A stretch of DNA of 64,000 bases, taken from NCBI RefSeq assembly GCF_024609265.1, contig NZ_JANHMP010000002.1, positions 186,001-250,000 of the forward strand, given 5' to 3'. Shown here piece by piece: positions 45,400 to 53,556 of this stretch. The notes below the pieces were generated by a model. The model was not told where the DNA came from and ran no database searches. It worked only from the letters and a program-made list of their open reading frames with translations. The stretch's first letter is position 1; each line of letters opens with the position of its first letter. This stretch comes from Geothrix campi. GTDB lineage: Bacteria > Acidobacteriota > Holophagae > Holophagales > Holophagaceae. A program made the position numbers and the translations under genes.

Positions 45400-46596
45400 T
45401 CAGGCGCGGAAATCGTCTGCCAGCTTGGCGATCACAGCGTTGATCTTGAGCTTGGCCATGCCGATGGACGAGTCGCTCTTCAGGATCAGGACCAGATGGA
45501 TGTGGGCCTTGCCGGGCTGGGAACGGAGGGGATCCGTGCCTTCGTTGAGGCAGCGCACCAGGATGTGGGCGTGCTCCGCCTCCACGTGCACCTGCTGGCC
45601 GCGGCCGGTACCCATGTCCAGGGAGGCCTTCTGGGCGTTCATCAGCACATTGTTGGCCAGAACCCCGATGTCCTTGAGGTTCACCCCCTCGGCGCCGAGC
45701 ATGGCGAGTGCTTCGCCGGTGGGGGTGAACAGGCCGCAGCCCGCGAACCCATCGATCTGGGCCAGTTCTTTCAGTTTGTCAGCAGCAGCCATGGTGGGCT
45801 CCTTGTGAGAAGTGAGGGTGGGTGTGGGGGGGTGAGGGGTCGGGGTATCTTCCAGATCTTCCGGGGAGAGGGGGACAGCTCCCGGAGACGGATGGCTGGT
45901 GTCGCTGACCTGGTTCCTGTGGGACTCATCCTTGAGGCGGTAGGCCTCCATGAGGAGGGCCTGCAGCGACTGCATGGCCTGTCCGGGAACAGTGGTGCGG
46001 ACTTTCAGGAATTCGATGACAGGCTCGCCCCAGGCCAGGATGGCCATGGCCGCGGCATCCCCAGAGGTCTCCCCGGTCTCGGCCTGGATCAGCTGACCGT
46101 CTCTGAAGTGGAGGAGCCCCTGGCCTTCTCTGGACCCCACACGGACCGCGCAGGTCTTCCGCTCGATCTGGATCATCTGGAGGAAGGTGGCCAGGCTGAT
46201 TCCGGTGAGGTGGCCGCTGGCCATGGCGGAAAGGGCGTCGGTGACAGCTTTCCGGAGCCGGGGGAAATCGAAGGGCTTGTCAAGCACGCTGGTGACGCCC
46301 TGCTCGCGCAGGCGGCTTTCGATCTCCGGCGTCCCGAAGGCGGTCATGACGATGGCGGGAATGGCCGGGTGATGCTGGCTCATGTGCGAGAGCAGCCCAT
46401 AGCCGTCCATCTCGGGCATCTTCAGATCGGTCACGACGAGATCCACGTGGCGGGCATCGAGAATTTGGGCCGCCAGCCGGCCGTTCTTGGCCGTGAGCAC
46501 TGTCATCTCCGAGGACGATCCAGAGAACCCATCCAAAGCGGTCCTCAGAAACAGTTCCTCGTCGTCCACAACCAGCACGGTGGGAAGGGGGTTCAT
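45400..46596 (-). CDS. Receiver-DUF4388-Roadblock signalling protein
   Basis: 398 residues. A CheY-like receiver (about 5-120) has VDDEE, phospho-acceptor Asp57, MTAFG and DKPFD. A DUF4388-like middle follows (about 135-215, LTGISLATFLQMIQIERKT), then a Pro/Thr-rich linker (about 235-265). The C-terminus (269-398, MAAADKLKELAQIDGFAGCG) is a Roadblock/LC7 domain of the MglB type, which binds small GTPases. An in-frame ATG at 45792 with AAGGAG before it could give a separate 130-residue Roadblock protein. A sigma54 promoter lies just upstream. Confidence 0.85.
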   Translation of the reverse strand: MNPLPTVLVVDDEELFLRTALDGFSGSSSEMTVLTAKNGRLAAQILDARHVDLVVTDLKMPEMDGYGLLSHMSQHHPAIPAIVMTAFGTPEIESRLREQGVTSVLDKPFDFPRLRKAVTDALSAMASGHLTGISLATFLQMIQIERKTCAVRVGSREGQGLLHFRDGQLIQAETGETSGDAAAMAILAWGEPVIEFLKVRTTVPGQAMQSLQALLMEAYRLKDESHRNQVSDTSHPSPGAVPLSPEDLEDTPTPHPPTPTLTSHKEPTMAAADKLKELAQIDGFAGCGLFTPTGEALAMLGAEGVNLKDIGVLANNVLMNAQKASLDMGTGRGQQVHVEAEHAHILVRCLNEGTDPLRSQPGKAHIHLVLILKSDSSIGMAKLKINAVIAKLADDFRA

Positions 46597-46620
46597 CGCA
46601 ATCCATCCATCCCTGGTCAG

Positions 46621-46637
46621 AGCATGGATGATGCCAA
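46621..46637 (-). promoter_or_regulatory. Sigma54 (-24/-12) promoter
   Basis: On the minus strand, TTGGCATCATCCATGCT: GG and GC ten bases apart, and TGGCA and TGC matching the TGGCAC-N5-TTGC consensus. The predicted start is near 46611, about 15 bases before the receiver-Roadblock gene. An NtrC-type activator gene lies directly upstream. Confidence 0.6.
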
Positions 46638-46696
46638 GATCTCCAATAATCTAAGTTGTTTGAAATCAACCTGCATTTAATCTGTTCAGAAGGCGT

Positions 46697-46713
46697 TGGT
46701 TCAGTTTGAACCA
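46697..46713. promoter_or_regulatory. Enhancer-like palindrome, site 1
   Basis: TGGTTCA-GTT-TGAACCA, perfect 7-base arms, centred about 94 bases upstream of the predicted sigma54 start. It shares the core TCA(G/C)TTTGA with site 2. A binding site for the adjacent NtrC-type regulator is inferred. Confidence 0.5.
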
Positions 46714-46731
46714 GCCGATTTGATTGGCGAA

Positions 46732-46744
46732 GGTCACTTTGACC
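46732..46744. promoter_or_regulatory. Enhancer-like palindrome, site 2
   Basis: GGTCA-CTT-TGACC, perfect 5-base arms, 33 bases (about three helical turns) from site 1 centre to centre. It overlaps the stop codon of the NtrC-type gene. Confidence 0.45.
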
Positions 46745-48083
46745 CGGTGCTGGGTGGTGTTTTCACCCGGCGCTTCAGGGTCGAAAGTGAAATGCCAAGA
46801 GCCTCAGCCGCGCGAGTGAGGTTGCCCTGATGCATGTGGAGGGCGCGAAGGAGGTGCTCCTGCTCTAATTCCTCGAGGGTCTGGAGGGGGCGCGCCGCCA
46901 GGTTCGGGGCCGTGGGAACGGTCCGGGTCTCGCCTACACCCACCAGGAAGGTGGAAGGCGGCGACTCGAGGAGGTAGGCACGCTCGAGGACATTCTTCAG
47001 CTCTCGGACATTCCCCGGCCAGGCATAGGTGGCCAGGAGGGCCAGTTCTCCGGGGAGCACCGGGGTGGCCGACCCGTGGCCCGTCAAGTGGGACTGGAGA
47101 AAGGTGCAGAGTTCAGGCAGATCCTCGAGGTGATCACGGAGCGCAGGCATCTCGATGCGCAACACGTTGAGGCGGAAGTACAGATCCGCCCGGAACTGGC
47201 GGGCCTTGATGGCTTCCTCGAGCTGGGCGTTGGTGGCGGCGACGATCCGAACATCAACCCGCTTTCCCACCCGACCGCCCAGGGGCGTGATTGTGCGGTC
47301 CTCGAGCACCGACAGGAGCTTGACCTGGAGGTGCATGGGCATCTCCCCGATCTCGTCCAGGAACAGGGTCCCGCCCTCGGCCATTTCCAGCACCCCTTCC
47401 CGGGAATTGACAGCCCCTGTGAAGGCTCCCCGGGTCCAGCCGAACAGTTCAGCCTCGATGAGGTTCTCTGGCAGGGCAGAGCAGTTGAGGGTCACGAAGG
47501 GCGCCTGCGCCCGGGGACTGGCGTGATGGATCGTTCTTGCGACCAGGCCCTTTCCCGTTCCCGTCTCTCCGGTAATGAGCACGGAGGCGTCCGATCCGGC
47601 CGCCCGGTGGACGATCCTCCGGACTTCCGACATGCGCGCTGATCCGCCGACCAGAATTGCTTGGTGACTGTCCGCCTGGGCTCGCCAGGCCTCCAGACGC
47701 CCTACCCGCTCGAGAGCCGATACGGACATCAGCCGATCGACGGCATGGCCCAGGGCCGCGAGTTCAAAGGGTTTGGAGAGGTAGTCGTGGGCTCCCACCT
47801 TCAGGGCATTGACCGCATGGTCGAACGAGGGGAATGCTGTGACGTAGATGACCTTGGCGAAGGGGTGGAGCTGGAAGAGGTTGCGGCAAAGGTCGAGGCC
47901 GCTGCCATCCGGCAGCCGCTCATCGAGGATGGCGAGGTCCACGGATTCCCGCCCCAGGAGTTCCTGCCCCTGGGCGCAGGTCCCGGCCTCAAGCACCTTG
48001 AACCGGTCCCCGAAGAATCCCATGATCGCCTTCCGAAACAGGGGGTTGTCGTCGACGATCAGCAACTTTTTCTGAGATTCCAT
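46734..48083 (-). CDS. NtrC-type sigma54-dependent response regulator
   Basis: 449 residues. The receiver has VDDN, Asp54 (LAILDERLPDG), VTAF and LSKPF. The AAA+ domain (about 140-370) has GETGTGKGLVARTIH (Walker A), the ELFGWTRGAFTGAV loop that contacts sigma54, GGTLFLDEIGEM (Walker B) and YAWPGNVRELKNVLERA. A Fis-type helix-turn-helix ends it (LTRAAEALGISLSTLKRRVK). All parts for activating a sigma54 promoter are intact. It starts one base after the kinase gene, so they form a pair. Confidence 0.95.
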   Translation of the reverse strand: MESQKKLLIVDDNPLFRKAIMGFFGDRFKVLEAGTCAQGQELLGRESVDLAILDERLPDGSGLDLCRNLFQLHPFAKVIYVTAFPSFDHAVNALKVGAHDYLSKPFELAALGHAVDRLMSVSALERVGRLEAWRAQADSHQAILVGGSARMSEVRRIVHRAAGSDASVLITGETGTGKGLVARTIHHASPRAQAPFVTLNCSALPENLIEAELFGWTRGAFTGAVNSREGVLEMAEGGTLFLDEIGEMPMHLQVKLLSVLEDRTITPLGGRVGKRVDVRIVAATNAQLEEAIKARQFRADLYFRLNVLRIEMPALRDHLEDLPELCTFLQSHLTGHGSATPVLPGELALLATYAWPGNVRELKNVLERAYLLESPPSTFLVGVGETRTVPTAPNLAARPLQTLEELEQEHLLRALHMHQGNLTRAAEALGISLSTLKRRVKTPPSTGSK

Positions 48084-48084
48084 G

Positions 48085-49161
48085 TCAGGCGCTCCCCAGG
48101 GTGAACGACACGCGGGTGCCCCGGGGCAGGACCGGCTCCATCCAGATCGTCCCCTTCATTCCAGTCACCATTTTCTTCACGATGATGAGGCCGAGGCCCG
48201 TTCCGTGCTCCTTTGTCGTGAAGAACGGCGTGAAGATCCGCGGCCTGAGATGTTCTGGAATCCCAGGGCCGTTGTCCTCCACGCTCACAGAGGCCCCTCC
48301 CTCGCCTGCTGCGACCTGCACCCGAATGAGGGGATCGGGTTCATCCTGGAAGGCATCTGCCGCATTCGCCACCAGGTTAATCAGGATCTGGTGCAGGGCG
48401 CGGACATCCGCGCCCACCAGCGGGAGCCCCGGGTCGACCTCGATCTCGAATCCGATGCCACGGGTGCGGAGGTCCGGTTCGACCAGGGGTTTCAGCGACT
48501 CGAAAAAGGAGGCGAGATCCACGGCTTTCATTTCCGGCTGCTCGAAGAGCGAGAAATTCCTCAGGGATCGGAGGAGGTTCTCGGCCCGGCCCAGCTCAGC
48601 CTCAATGCCTTCCAGGTAGTCTGCGACCGTTTCTTTCGGAAACCGGTCCAGTCCGCCGCGGAGCACGCTTACCGCTGCCTTGATCGAGTGGATCGGATTG
48701 CCGAGTTCATGGCGCACGGCCGAGAAGATGAACCCCAGGCTGTTCATCTGCTCCACGGACTCGGCAATCGCTTCGAGGCGATGCCGCTCCGTGATGTCAA
48801 GCAGGAAAACCCAGACGAACCCGTCGGACCGATAGAACGAATAGCCGTAGAGGCGGGATCCCACGCGGACGGAATCGCCCTTCACGTGATCAGCGAACAG
48901 GTCTTCGAAGGTGCCGCCTCGCTTCATCAGGAGGGTGGTCAATCCCTGGTAGGAATGATCTCCCACTTCGTCCAGAAGGCGTCTCGCGACCTGATTCTCG
49001 AAAACCACCATGCGGCGACCCACATCGAGGACGAGGATCATGAGGTGCATGGATTGCATCCCGTCGGCGAAGACGCATACACCCGGGCAGGGCTCCTTGG
49101 AGAACGGGCACGAGTGGCTGTGGGCGCAGGGAAACTGAGTGAAGGAGAGTGGGTTCGACAT
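48085..49161 (-). CDS. Cytosolic histidine kinase with Cys/His-rich N-terminus
   Basis: 358 residues from ATG at 49161. No membrane span is visible. Residues 12-29 hold Cys12, His14, His16, Cys18, Cys25 and Cys29 (CAHSHSCPFSKEPCPGVC), a likely metal or iron-sulfur site. A PAS-like segment (about 38-125) follows. The kinase core has His151 (RHELGNPIHSIKAAVSVL), LVANAADAF (N box), DNGPGIPEHL and GTGLGLIIVKKM. Partner of the NtrC-type regulator one base downstream. Redox or metal sensing is inferred. Confidence 0.88.
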   Translation of the reverse strand: MSNPLSFTQFPCAHSHSCPFSKEPCPGVCVFADGMQSMHLMILVLDVGRRMVVFENQVARRLLDEVGDHSYQGLTTLLMKRGGTFEDLFADHVKGDSVRVGSRLYGYSFYRSDGFVWVFLLDITERHRLEAIAESVEQMNSLGFIFSAVRHELGNPIHSIKAAVSVLRGGLDRFPKETVADYLEGIEAELGRAENLLRSLRNFSLFEQPEMKAVDLASFFESLKPLVEPDLRTRGIGFEIEVDPGLPLVGADVRALHQILINLVANAADAFQDEPDPLIRVQVAAGEGGASVSVEDNGPGIPEHLRPRIFTPFFTTKEHGTGLGLIIVKKMVTGMKGTIWMEPVLPRGTRVSFTLGSA

Positions 49162-49207
49162 GGCTTGGTGTCTCTGGGAGGCCGTACGGGGCGGGAAGAC
49201 CTCGCTC

Positions 49208-50662
49208 TTAGTCGGAGGTGGGGGCGGGTCTGCCCGGATCATGCGGCAGGCTTCCCCGCGGCGATCGGAAGTAGGCGAAAGGGGTGGCATGCAGGAAGTT
49301 CGACACGCGGCTGGTGTAGATGTCGGCGTAGCGCTCGATCTGTCGCGTGAGGTGGCTCTTGTCGTTGCCTGCCCGGGTGAGCAGGCCCCACCTGGAGTTC
49401 ACCAGTTCGGTGCCGGCCTTGGCCAGGGGGCCGATTTCAGCATCAAGGGCCACCAGCTGACCGCGGAGGTCGAGGACGCGTGCTTCCAGCGTGGCCGCAT
49501 CCGCCGCAAGGGCGGGACCGTAACTTGCGTGGAGGCGCTGGAGGGCCAGGCGCGCCTGGGACAGCCGGGCCTCCAGCATTTCCTTCTCCCGCATCAGGGC
49601 CACGAGGCGCAGCTCCGTTTCCCGGAAGGCGGCGAGGGCTTCAACCTCACCCTCCAACTCCCGCAGGACCAGGGCCGTGCGCCAGCGGAGGGAACGTTTG
49701 CTCACATGCACATCGCCGAACATGTGGTCACCCACGTAGAGGATCTCGTCGCCGGAGATGCCCAGGTCCCGCTCCACCTGGGCGGCGCAACCGCCGAGGT
49801 AGAGGCCGCCCGCATGCAGGGGGCCCATCAGGGGACGCAGCAGGCCTGATTCGTCTACCACCTCGAAAAAGGGGCCGCGCTCGGTGAAGAAGGCGGGCTT
49901 CCGGGCGGCCACGATCACCAGGTCGAAGAGCTGGCGCCAGGTCATGCCTTCCGGAAGATGGCGATCGTAGGCGTGGGCCATCATCTTCGCGGTGAAGCTC
50001 CACTCCGAGTTGGTGATGAGGAACAGCTTCTTGCCCGCCGCCTTCTGGTCCAGCAGGGCGAGGGCCGCCTCGGGGTCCTGGATCACGTAGCGCTCTGGCG
50101 CGGCGGCGATCTCGGCCTTCAGGTGGCCTTCGATGTGCTGGGCATCTACTCGGGCCCGCACGTGGCGGTAGAGGCTCGCGTATTCAAAGGGGTGGGGCAG
50201 GGCGCCCCGATCCAACAGATCCACTGCCTGGGCGAAGAGGCAGCCCTCGGACAGCGAGAACAGCGTGTTGAGGAACACCCAGCGCGGATCGCTCAGGTCC
50301 ACCAGGGTCTGGGCGTAGGCATCCCGCTGCTCGGCATGTTCGAGCATGCGCGTGCCATGCATGGCCCGCTTCACGAAGCCGAACCGGTTGGCCTTCACGA
50401 GGTTGCCCAACTCGGTGTCGATCACCAGCCCGCGGGCCACCATCCGCGGATCGAAGGTTATGGCATCCACGGGCCAACCCTCCGCGGCCAGCCGCTCCCG
50501 GGCCTGGGCATAGACCATCTGCTCGAAGGCCGCCACCCGGTAGTCCACCAGGGTGTAGTCCATGTCGTAGCCGATGGCCCGCACGGAGCGCAGGTTCAGT
50601 GTCCGGTTGCAGAAGATCCCGCGGCCGGGGGGAGGAATGCGGAGGCTGTCCAGGGTTTCCAT
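49208..50662 (-). CDS. HAD-family 5'-nucleotidase (cN-II-like)
   Basis: 484 residues. Motif I is GYDMDYTLVDY (Asp33 and Asp35), motif II LFLITNSEWSF, motif III the Lys in AARKPAFFTE, and motif IV GDHMFGDV. This is the HAD-IG group, related to the purine 5'-nucleotidase cN-II. The C-terminal part has a coiled coil (about 350-420). It probably removes phosphate from nucleoside monophosphates. It lies 28 bases after the secreted three-gene set and 46 before the kinase, all in one direction. Confidence 0.88.
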   Translation of the reverse strand: METLDSLRIPPPGRGIFCNRTLNLRSVRAIGYDMDYTLVDYRVAAFEQMVYAQARERLAAEGWPVDAITFDPRMVARGLVIDTELGNLVKANRFGFVKRAMHGTRMLEHAEQRDAYAQTLVDLSDPRWVFLNTLFSLSEGCLFAQAVDLLDRGALPHPFEYASLYRHVRARVDAQHIEGHLKAEIAAAPERYVIQDPEAALALLDQKAAGKKLFLITNSEWSFTAKMMAHAYDRHLPEGMTWRQLFDLVIVAARKPAFFTERGPFFEVVDESGLLRPLMGPLHAGGLYLGGCAAQVERDLGISGDEILYVGDHMFGDVHVSKRSLRWRTALVLRELEGEVEALAAFRETELRLVALMREKEMLEARLSQARLALQRLHASYGPALAADAATLEARVLDLRGQLVALDAEIGPLAKAGTELVNSRWGLLTRAGNDKSHLTRQIERYADIYTSRVSNFLHATPFAYFRSPRGSLPHDPGRPAPTSD

Positions 50663-50690
50663 GTCCAGGGCAGGATACCAAGGCGCGCCG

Positions 50691-52124
50691 TCAGCGGCGT
50701 ACGGCCGCCAGAATCTGCTTGGCGTTGGCGAGGATGGCCGACACGATGGCCTTGCGCTGGTCCAGCAGATCCATCAGCTCGGGGCTGGTGACGGTGGCGG
50801 TACGGCCATCGTCCTCGCCCAGTTCCCTCAGCTCCGCTGGCAGGAGGAACCGGCGGCGGGATTCGTCCTGCTGCAGCCGTTGGACGCCATCCGCCGCCTG
50901 ACGGCTCAAGGCGTCCCGCTCCTGGGATTCCCGGGTCTGCCGCAGGCGCCGAATGTCCATGTCCATCCTCAGCAGGGTCTTCTCCAGCCGGGCCAGGAAG
51001 TCCCCGGCCGCAGCCTCGTCGATGTTCCGCACATGCGAGGCGAGGGACTTCACCTTCCAGTCCACCAGCGCATCGTTGAGGGCCAGCGCGGAACTCTCCG
51101 GCGCCATGGCTTCGGACTTCCCCGACATGAGGAAGGCCAAGGCGTCGGGCGCATAGGGCTCCAGTTCGAGACGGGTCAGGCACCCTGTGCCGGGATCCCA
51201 TGCCGCTTCGCGGATGCGGGCCGCCTGGCCCCCGAGAGAGAGGATCGCGCCGACGGCGCTGGAAGCCCCTGGAAGATCGCAGGTGGCTTCTGGTTTCGAA
51301 CCCCTGGAATCAGGATTGAAAGCCTCCGCCCAGAATTCGAGCTGGAGGGGGCGCTCGGAACGGGAGGGACCCACCACCGCCCACTTCCGGCCGGCCCAGT
51401 CGACAACGAGGGGCTGGTAGGCCGGGTGGGCTGCGCGGAGGAAGAGGAGGCGCACGGAGGCTTGTTTGAGCCACGCGCTAGCCTCGATGGGGATCGGTCC
51501 GTTCGGGTTGAAGGTGGCTGGCAGCTGGGCTGGCGTCTCAGTACGAGCCACGCTCTGGACCCCACCGCTGCCTCGTTTTTCGAAGAGCTTGTTCGGCCTG
51601 TACACAGGGAATATGGAGCCCGGCAAGTTTGACATCCGATACTGGAACAGGAAGAGCCCCAGGGTCAGATCGTGGAAGACCGCAGGGTAATGGAATTTGG
51701 CAGGATCTTCGATGAAGTCACCGACACCCCATGAATGACGCCGGTCGATGCCCAGCTCGTCTCGGATGGCTGTGATCCGGGCCATGCCCTGTGTGTCTCC
51801 CGGCTCGGAGACCATCTCCAGAGACAGGCCGTGTTCGTAGGGACCCAGGCCGGCCGGGCCTTCCACCCGCAGCGCCCGCCAGCGCAGGCGTACCTGGACA
51901 TCGAAGCGCGTGGGATAGATGGCGAAGCGACCGAGGTAGGTCGTGAGCATGGCCCCGGTGAGGGGCGCCTCCGGGAGTTGAGATCCCCAGTGGGCTGGCA
52001 TGGGTTCCTCACGGAAGTCATCCGTTTTCACCACAGCGGGGTAGCGCGGGATGGGCTGCTTCCACCCCGCCAGGAGCGGGAGGGAGAGGCCGGCGACGAG
52101 CAGGAGGGCGGAGGTGCGGATCAT
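50691..52124 (-). CDS. Secreted protein, paralogue A of a three-gene set
   Basis: 477 residues from ATG at 52124, with GTGAGG before it. A signal peptide (SALLLVAGLSLPLLAG) leads. Shared with the gene at 53557-54951: GPAGLGPYEHGLSLEM, QPLVVDWAGRKWAVV, LQLEFWAEAF, DPGTGCLTRLELEPY, ALVDWKVKSL and the C-terminal LLDQRKAIVSAILANAKQIL. No enzyme motif is recognised. The C-terminal half is helical. Third gene of the tightly packed set; seven bases separate it from the coiled-coil gene. Confidence 0.7.
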   Translation of the reverse strand: MIRTSALLLVAGLSLPLLAGWKQPIPRYPAVVKTDDFREEPMPAHWGSQLPEAPLTGAMLTTYLGRFAIYPTRFDVQVRLRWRALRVEGPAGLGPYEHGLSLEMVSEPGDTQGMARITAIRDELGIDRRHSWGVGDFIEDPAKFHYPAVFHDLTLGLFLFQYRMSNLPGSIFPVYRPNKLFEKRGSGGVQSVARTETPAQLPATFNPNGPIPIEASAWLKQASVRLLFLRAAHPAYQPLVVDWAGRKWAVVGPSRSERPLQLEFWAEAFNPDSRGSKPEATCDLPGASSAVGAILSLGGQAARIREAAWDPGTGCLTRLELEPYAPDALAFLMSGKSEAMAPESSALALNDALVDWKVKSLASHVRNIDEAAAGDFLARLEKTLLRMDMDIRRLRQTRESQERDALSRQAADGVQRLQQDESRRRFLLPAELRELGEDDGRTATVTSPELMDLLDQRKAIVSAILANAKQILAAVRR

Positions 52125-52131
52125 GTCAGCC

Positions 52132-53553
52132 TCACAGCGGAGCCACATTGGAACCCAGCCCCTTGGGCCGGGCCTGGGCGGGGATCAGGTCCTCGGGTTT
52201 CACGCCCAGCTGGGCGGCGATCTGGGCGCGGGAGGCCTGGAGGTCGCGGATCATGGCCTCGAGGGGTCTCTTGAGGGCCCTCTGCTTCTGGAGGATCAGC
52301 GACACATCGCCCTGGCGTTCCAAGATGGCGCCCCAGCCATCCAGCTCCGCCGCCAGGTCCACGCTGGTGCCGATGATGGTCTTGCCCAGATTCCAAGTCG
52401 TGCTCACGGGCTTGAAGACCGGCGAGACGTTCTGAAGGTTGGAAGCGATGAAGTCGACATTCTCCATGAGGGTGTGTTTGGCCTTGGGCCAGTCCAGGGC
52501 CTGCCCTGCGGCATCGTAGCGATCCCCCAGGGTGGTCGTGAACTCGGTGTAGTCGTTGAGGTGCGAGCAGGCCTGGACGAGCTTGTTGAAGGTCTTGGGA
52601 TTCTTCTTGAGGCGGGCCAGCCCAGCGCTGTTGCCTTCCGGAATGATGATGTCGGTGAGGAGGCTCGTGCCCCGCTCCATGCAGGCCTGAGTCGCCTGAT
52701 CGATTCTCCAGCCCCAGAAGTCCATGTCCCGCTGGATGGCGCGGCCCTCGGAGCCAAGGCTGGCGGCCTGGCGCTTCAGCCGTTCCAGTTGGGCTTCCAG
52801 CTCGTAGAAGCGCTGGCCCAGCACGCGCAGGTCCTTGTTCTCCGCCATCATGGTCTTGAGCCTGGCTTGGGCGGCCTCCCGGCGCTTCAGCAGATCATCC
52901 GCCGAAATGGGCTTGGTGCGCTTGGTGCCATTGGCCTCCCGGAGGAGGCTGGGTGTGAAGGTTTGGCTCTGGCTCAGGTCCACCGCGGGTGCAGGATCGC
53001 TGAGGGCCCCAGCCAGGCCGCCCCCGGCAGCGGAATCGAAGCCGTCGGAAAGGGAAGCCCGAAGCCCCTCCAGGCTCTCCTTGTTCTGGGTCGTGCGCTC
53101 CTGTCGCTGGTGCTCGATGAGCCCATTCATCCGGGTGGCATAACTGTTGGTCCAGGCACGCAGCTCGGCTTGCTCCCGCTGAAGAGCGGCCTGCCGCTCG
53201 GCCTCGATGCGGGCGAGCTCTGCGGGACTGGGGCCAGTTGGGGAAGTGGGCGCAAGGGCCTGACTCAGGAGGTTGCCAAAGATGCCCACAAGCATCGTGG
53301 CGTTCTGGCCACTGGCCGTATTGATCCACGGAACGGGTTTCAGCTTTGGGATGACGGTCTTCTGGACCTTGAAGGAGGTCCCGACCTTGCTGCGATCCAC
53401 CTTGGTGTTGCCGATCGCCTCCAGCTGGCTGAGGGCATCCCCACTCTGGCTGCTCTGGGGTTTGGGTGGGGGTGCCTCATTGTGGAGGCCGATCTGGGCC
53501 TGCAGCAGAGCCGGGACGAAAATGGCGAGGATCAAAAGGGTGGGTCGGCGCAT
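52132..53553 (-). CDS. Secreted coiled-coil protein, middle of three-gene set
   Basis: 473 residues. Signal peptide MRRPTLLILAIFVPALLQAQ. Residues about 105-160 and 215-285 are long charged helices (AELARIEAERQAALQREQAE, and AAQARLKTMMAENKDLRVLG), strongly coiled-coil. A third helical part lies near the C-terminus (LQKQRALKRPLEAMIRDLQA). No family is recognised. It starts three bases after one paralogue and ends seven bases before the other. A scaffold role between them is inferred. Confidence 0.7.
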   Translation of the reverse strand: MRRPTLLILAIFVPALLQAQIGLHNEAPPPKPQSSQSGDALSQLEAIGNTKVDRSKVGTSFKVQKTVIPKLKPVPWINTASGQNATMLVGIFGNLLSQALAPTSPTGPSPAELARIEAERQAALQREQAELRAWTNSYATRMNGLIEHQRQERTTQNKESLEGLRASLSDGFDSAAGGGLAGALSDPAPAVDLSQSQTFTPSLLREANGTKRTKPISADDLLKRREAAQARLKTMMAENKDLRVLGQRFYELEAQLERLKRQAASLGSEGRAIQRDMDFWGWRIDQATQACMERGTSLLTDIIIPEGNSAGLARLKKNPKTFNKLVQACSHLNDYTEFTTTLGDRYDAAGQALDWPKAKHTLMENVDFIASNLQNVSPVFKPVSTTWNLGKTIIGTSVDLAAELDGWGAILERQGDVSLILQKQRALKRPLEAMIRDLQASRAQIAAQLGVKPEDLIPAQARPKGLGSNVAPL

Positions 53554-53556
53554 GGA

